Shown here in pieces: positions 5,718 through 5,749 of a stretch of 5,749 nt of DNA; the first letter of the stretch is position 1, and each line of letters begins with the position of its first letter. Both the position numbers and the translations under genes were made by a program. The stretch is from Puniceicoccales bacterium (GTDB lineage: Bacteria; Verrucomicrobiota; Verrucomicrobiia; Opitutales; Oceanipulchritudinaceae), in NCBI GenBank assembly GCA_030595525.1, contig JAUVDD010000119.1, positions 1 through 5,749 of the forward strand, written 5' to 3'. Below the pieces are notes generated by a model that saw only the letters and a program-made list of their open reading frames with translations, was not told the origin of the DNA and searched no databases.

Positions 5718-5749
5718 TGAACAGTGAACAGTGAACAGTGAACAGTGAA
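5718..5749. repeat. Heptanucleotide tandem repeat (TGAACAG)n reaching the window end
   Basis: Four perfect TGAACAG units (5718-5745) plus four bases of a fifth run to the last base, so the full array is longer than seen here. Heptamer arrays like this are non-coding intergenic repeats in several bacterial groups, including cyanobacterial STRR elements. On this strand every frame meets TGA within three units, so it cannot be translated through. On the opposite strand it has no stops. A window ending inside such an array suggests a contig edge where the assembler could not cross the repeat. Confidence 0.9.

Noticed and set aside
5706..5749. GGAG followed by ATG at 5717 running into the heptamer array, like the start of a phase-variable gene
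   Set aside because: The frame stops after five codons (MNSEQ), and because seven is not a multiple of three, TGA appears in all three plus-strand frames within three units. No copy number of three or more can be read through.
5718..5749. Minus-strand open frame through the heptamer array (repeating LFTVHCS)
   Set aside because: Absence of stops is a by-product of the repeat unit. There is no start signal or family resemblance, and such frames are typical spurious annotations.

Overview
The window looks like a piece of a bacterial chromosome of roughly 50% GC, probably from a metagenomic or draft assembly. Gene content fits an aquatic bacterium of the Verrucomicrobiota (Opitutae-like) or a related lineage: a degenerate FmdB-like acidic protein, a single-domain asparaginase, an endonuclease III with unusual iron-sulfur cysteines, and a GcvPA-type glycine dehydrogenase. 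That placement rests on remembered family resemblance, not on a search. No rRNA, tRNA, CRISPR, insertion sequence or complete mobile element is visible, and no gene-free stretch exceeds 300 bases.

Layout. Positions 1-4511 hold seven genes, all on the minus strand. From 5' to 3' on that strand they are: nth (endonuclease III), a solitary GspF/PilC-like inner-membrane protein, a stand-alone L-asparaginase N-terminal domain, an FmdB-like protein that has lost most zinc-ligand cysteines, a GFA/CENP-V-fold zinc protein, a HAD-superfamily phosphatase or phosphomutase, and a membrane-anchored protein of unknown function that runs off the left edge. Gaps are 2 to about 60 bases, so much of the set could be co-transcribed, but the products share no obvious pathway. 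The tightest pair is GFA and HAD (TGAGCATG, two bases between stop and start). Across a 47-base divergent gap with a 7-bp inverted repeat, a plus-strand gene starts at 4559 and clearly encodes the N-terminal half of glycine dehydrogenase (glycine cleavage P-protein, GcvPA type).

The most striking point is that this plus-strand reading frame is a chimera. For about 252 residues it is an ordinary GcvPA sequence. At about position 5315 it changes, without a frame break, into the C-terminal end of an unrelated protein that resembles the COG3014 family. GC content falls from about 52% (5041-5340) to about 43% (5341-5640) at the same place. A perfect 11-bp hairpin follows at the stop codon, and then a heptanucleotide tandem repeat (TGAACAG) fills the last bases up to the window edge. 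The simplest explanations are an assembly chimera near a repeat-terminated contig end, or a genuine deletion or recombination that destroyed the glycine dehydrogenase gene. A functional new fusion protein is the least likely reading.

I see no convincing previously undescribed multi-gene system. The points worth checking are the chimera, the altered cysteine spacing of the endonuclease III, the solitary shortened GspF protein, and the zinc-ligand-poor FmdB-like protein.
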